This document shows positions 20,514-22,749 of a stretch of DNA of 22,749 bases, piece by piece (the first letter of the stretch is position 1; every line of letters begins with the position of its first letter). The position numbers and the translations under genes are program-made. The notes below the pieces were generated by a model. It did not search any database and was not told the DNA's origin. It worked only from the letters and a program-made list of their open reading frames with translations. Origin of the DNA: Gaiellasilicea sp039914895 (lineage in GTDB: Bacteria > Actinomycetota > Thermoleophilia > Gaiellales > Gaiellaceae); assembly GCA_039914895.1 (NCBI GenBank), contig JBDSOJ010000112.1, positions 1 to 22,749 of the forward strand. Reading direction: 5' to 3'.

Positions 20514-22260
20514 CGGACTCGTCTCCGAAGAGGGCGGTGAAGAGGCCGCCGGCGGCGAGCAGGGCGGCGGGCTTCCCTTGCTCGACGATCCGCCCGTCGT
20601 CGAGTACGACCGCGCGGTCGGCGACGCCGATCGTCGAGAGCCGCTGCGTCGCCACGAGGACCGTGCGGCCCGCAACCGCGGGGCGAAGGTTCTCGACCAG
20701 CAGCCGTTCGGTCTCCGTGTCGACTGCCGACATCGGGTCGTCGAGGACGAGCACGCGCGCGCCGGCGAGCAGAGCGCGGGCGAGCGCGACGCGCTGACGC
20801 TGACCGCCGGAGAGGTTGACGCCACGCTCGCCGATCAGCGTCTCGTAGCCCTCGGGCAGCTCGTCGACGAAGGCGGAGACGCCGGCGGCATCGCAGGCAG
20901 CGAGCACCTCCTCCCAGTCGGCATCCGGCCTCGCCGAGAGCAGGTTCTCCCGCAGGAGGACGGAGAAGAGGACGGGCTTCTGGGTCACGAGCGCGACCGC
21001 GCGGCGCAGCTCGGCGACCGGCACGTCGCGGGTGTCGACGCCGCCGAGGAGGACGCGGCCGCCGGTGGGGTCGTAGAAGCGCGGGAGCAGGTTGAGCAGC
21101 GTCGTCTTGCCGGCACCGGTGGGGCCGCAGACGGCGACGATCTCGCCGGGCTCGACGGTCAGCTCGACGCCGCGGAGCACCTCCGCCTCTCGTCCGTAGG
21201 CGAAGTGAACGTCCTCGAAGCCGACGCGCAGCGGCCCATCCGGCAGCGGCTGCGGCTCGGCCGGCTCCGACAGCGGCTCGATTCCGTCCAGCCACGCGAA
21301 GCTGCGGCCGGCCGACGCGACAGCGCGCTGGCCGAGATTGATGATCCAACCGAGTGCCTCGAGCGGCCAGACGAGCTGGAGCAGGAGGGTGATGAAGAGC
21401 ATGAACTCGCCGATCGTCAGCTCGTCGGCGATCACCTCGCGCCCACCGAAAAGGAGCACGGCCGCGATCCCGAGCGAGGGCAGGAAGAGGAGGCCGGGGA
21501 GGTAGTACGCCTCGACCGAGGCCGCCCGCATCGTCTCGTGGCGGACCGCCTCGGCGCGGCCGAGGAAGCGCGTGCGCACGTCCTCCTCGCGACCGAACGC
21601 CTGCACCATCTCGATCCCGACGACCGCCTCGTTCGTCGCCTCGGCGAGGTTGCCCTTCTTCGCCTGCACGAGCCGCGAGATCGGGAAGAGCTTGTGCGCG
21701 AAGACGAACGTGAGGACGGCGATCGGCGGCATCGCGAGCGCGGCGAAGAGCGCCAGCCGGGCGTTCACGGTCACGAGGACGATCGCGGCGCCGGTGATCA
21801 TCATCGCGCTCTGGATCCCCTGGACGACGCCCCAGCCGATGAAGTAGCGGACGGGATAGATGTCGTTCGTCGCGCGCGAGATCACCTCGCCGGTCGCGTG
21901 CCGGTCGAAGAACGCGCGCGGGTAGGTGAGGTAGGCGTGGTAGAGCAGCCCGCGCAGCCGGGCCTCGACGGCGATGCCGACCCTGGCGGTCGCGAACCGC
22001 CGTGAGAAGTTGACGCCGAACCGCAGTGCCGCGAGCACAACGATGACGCCGAGATACGGCAGCAGTCGGCCCTCGTGCGGACCGACGATCGCCTCGTCGA
22101 CCACACGCTGGATCAGCACCGGGATCGTGATCGAGAGCGCCGTGAAGGCGAGCGCGAACGTGAGGCCGAGCCCGACCAGACGCCGCTGCTCCCACCAAAG
22201 CGGCAAGAGGCGGCGCAGGGTCGGCCAGAGCGCGAGATCGGGGGGATCGACGTGGTCCAT
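20503..22260 (-). CDS. ABC exporter half-transporter with degenerate Walker B and H-loop
   Basis: A 585-residue transmembrane (about 1-325) plus ATPase (about 343-580) half-transporter. Walker A is GPTGAGKTT (379-387), Q-loop Gln427 and the canonical signature LSGGQ (483-487). Walker B is VLVLDDP: Asp507 is present, but the catalytic Glu is replaced by Asp508. The H-loop His is replaced by Gln539 (VATQRLSTI). Its own ATP site is therefore predicted to bind but poorly hydrolyse ATP, while its intact signature completes the active site of the partner encoded next. This matches the TM287/288 or BmrCD type of heterodimeric exporter. ATG 22260 is the first start. The upstream region is shared with the ribbon-helix-helix gene and its operator. 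Confidence 0.94.
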   Translation of the reverse strand: MDHVDPPDLALWPTLRRLLPLWWEQRRLVGLGLTFALAFTALSITIPVLIQRVVDEAIVGPHEGRLLPYLGVIVVLAALRFGVNFSRRFATARVGIAVEARLRGLLYHAYLTYPRAFFDRHATGEVISRATNDIYPVRYFIGWGVVQGIQSAMMITGAAIVLVTVNARLALFAALAMPPIAVLTFVFAHKLFPISRLVQAKKGNLAEATNEAVVGIEMVQAFGREEDVRTRFLGRAEAVRHETMRAASVEAYYLPGLLFLPSLGIAAVLLFGGREVIADELTIGEFMLFITLLLQLVWPLEALGWIINLGQRAVASAGRSFAWLDGIEPLSEPAEPQPLPDGPLRVGFEDVHFAYGREAEVLRGVELTVEPGEIVAVCGPTGAGKTTLLNLLPRFYDPTGGRVLLGGVDTRDVPVAELRRAVALVTQKPVLFSVLLRENLLSARPDADWEEVLAACDAAGVSAFVDELPEGYETLIGERGVNLSGGQRQRVALARALLAGARVLVLDDPMSAVDTETERLLVENLRPAVAGRTVLVATQRLSTIGVADRAVVLDDGRIVEQGKPAALLAAGGLFTALFGDESVAA

Positions 22261-22289
22261 CGAGTCCGACGCTATCAGCGGCTGTCACG

Positions 22290-22297
22290 ATGATGTC
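22290..22297 (+). promoter_or_regulatory. Extra operator half-site
   Basis: ATGATGTC repeats exactly the right arm of the palindrome at 22313-22329, spaced 32 bases from it (three helical turns), on the side of the ABC exporter gene. It may allow cooperative binding or control of the divergent exporter. An 8-base match alone is modest evidence. Confidence 0.4.
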
Positions 22298-22305
22298 GCC
22301 ACGAC

Positions 22306-22334
22306 TTGACAAGACATCATAATGATGTCATAGT
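22306..22334 (+). promoter_or_regulatory. Candidate sigma-70 promoter of the RHH gene, leaderless
   Basis: TTGACA (22306-22311, perfect -35) and CATAGT (22329-22334, four of six matches to TATAAT) are separated by 17 bases. The hexamer ends six bases before ATG 22341 and there is no Shine-Dalgarno sequence, so the transcript probably begins at the start codon. Confidence 0.7.
22313..22329. promoter_or_regulatory. Palindromic operator between -35 and -10
   Basis: GACATCAT-A-ATGATGTC is a perfect 17-base inverted repeat (8-base arms) that fills the promoter spacer, touching the last base of which is the first base of the -10. Outer GACAA (22308-22312) and TTGTC (22336-22340) add a second nested inverted pair. 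A bound protein here would block polymerase; the RHH protein encoded next is the natural candidate. Confidence 0.7.
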
Positions 22335-22340
22335 GTTGTC

Positions 22341-22749
22341 ATGCAGATGGCACCGTATGTCCAAGCGCTTCAGGAAGACCTCGCCAACGCCGCCGCTCTG
22401 GCCGGTGGCGAGGCCGCTCAGGAAGCCGGCCAGCGGCTCGCGCAAGCGCTCGAGCCCTCGCTTCAGCTGCGGCTGCTTGACCTCCTCAGCGAGATCGCGC
22501 TGTCGCTCAACTCGCAGGTTCCGGGCCGCGTCGAGGTGCGCCTCGCCGGCCGCGAGCCCGAGCTCGTCTACGTCGAGGACGTGGAGGCCGAGCCGGCCGC
22601 CGCGGCCGCCGACGACGCGCTCACCGCCCGCATCACGCTGCGTCTCTCGGAGGGTCTGAAGGCCCAGGTCGAGGTCGCCGCGACGCACGAAAGTCTCTCC
22701 GTCAACTCGTGGATCGTGCGCGCCCTTGCGCGCGGCCTCGAGACCCGTT
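22341..22749 (+). CDS. Ribbon-helix-helix (HicB/Arc-like) regulator, 3' end outside window
   Basis: At least 136 residues, open to the window end. The N-terminal half (MQMAPYVQALQEDLANAAAL and on to LQLRLLDLLSEIALSLNS) is helical and may mediate oligomerisation. A beta-type segment follows (GRVEVRLAGREPELVYVEDV). After an Ala-rich linker, the C-terminal part has the ribbon-helix-helix pattern: strand ARITLRLSEGLKAQVEVAA, then HESLSVNSWIVRALARGLE. The latter matches the HicB C-terminal/Arc type, in which the strand contacts DNA as a dimer. No HicA-like toxin is visible upstream; the region downstream is outside the window. The palindrome inside its promoter suggests autoregulation. Class is fairly sure; partner unknown. 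Confidence 0.78.
   Translation, partial: MQMAPYVQALQEDLANAAALAGGEAAQEAGQRLAQALEPSLQLRLLDLLSEIALSLNSQVPGRVEVRLAGREPELVYVEDVEAEPAAAAADDALTARITLRLSEGLKAQVEVAATHESLSVNSWIVRALARGLETR

Noticed and set aside
18795..22005. Long plus-strand frames opposite the two ABC exporter genes
   Set aside because: They are low in recognisable domains and follow the codon-position bias of the minus-strand transporters, which are fully supported by motifs.
22341..22749. HicAB toxin-antitoxin module
   Set aside because: The C-terminal RHH is HicB-like, but no HicA-type toxin precedes it and the downstream side is outside the window, so a toxin pair cannot be claimed.

Overview
The window is GC-rich, densely packed bacterial chromosome. 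Gene order, frequent GTG/TTG starts, overlapping start and stop codons, and several small proteins that I associate with uncultured soil and freshwater Actinomycetota point to the class Thermoleophilia (Gaiellales or Solirubrobacterales-like). That placement is an inference from memory of the families, not a computed result. No phage, insertion sequence, CRISPR array or plasmid gene is visible.

Layout. (1) Bases 1-2751, plus strand: a ribosome and GTPase housekeeping operon: the end of rplU (L21, with an unusual C-terminal extension), rpmA, obg, nadD and rsfS. nadD and rsfS overlap the gene before them, and rsfS appears to start at CTG. A tRNA-Ala(GGC) follows at 2891-2963. (2) Bases 2972-6382, minus strand: a four-gene unit read from 6382 downwards: a secreted protein of unknown function, an OmpR-type response regulator, a membrane histidine kinase and a membrane-anchored DM13-domain protein. 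The last three are joined by ATGA overlaps. (3) Bases 6483-11122: a CurA-type oxidoreductase (plus), then on the minus strand a DUF72 protein, a secreted clan GH-A glycoside hydrolase and an RpoD-family sigma factor. A GGGGAC/GTCCCC repeat lies between the oxidoreductase and the DUF72 gene. (4) Bases 11290-12131, plus: two consecutive small secreted proteins, divergent from the sigma factor. (5) Bases 12195-15578, plus: two small membrane proteins coupled to each other and then to the E1 subunit of 2-oxoglutarate dehydrogenase. (6) Bases 15582-18752: a 57-residue basic protein and a Pro-rich surface-type protein with a pentapeptide repeat (minus), then a membrane diguanylate cyclase with its own intrinsic terminator and a small acidic protein (plus). 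(7) Bases 18762-22260, minus: two ABC exporter half-transporters whose motif changes all fall in one composite ATP site, which indicates a heterodimer. (8) Bases 22261-22749: a palindromic operator filling the spacer of a candidate promoter, then a ribbon-helix-helix regulator cut by the window end.

The strongest candidates for undescribed biology are the secreted protein/two-component/DM13 unit, the secreted pair beside the sigma factor, and the RHH regulator whose operator lies between it and the ABC exporter. Two genes (12195 and 22341) look leaderless, each with a candidate -10 hexamer six bases before the start codon. There is no gene-free stretch longer than 300 bases.
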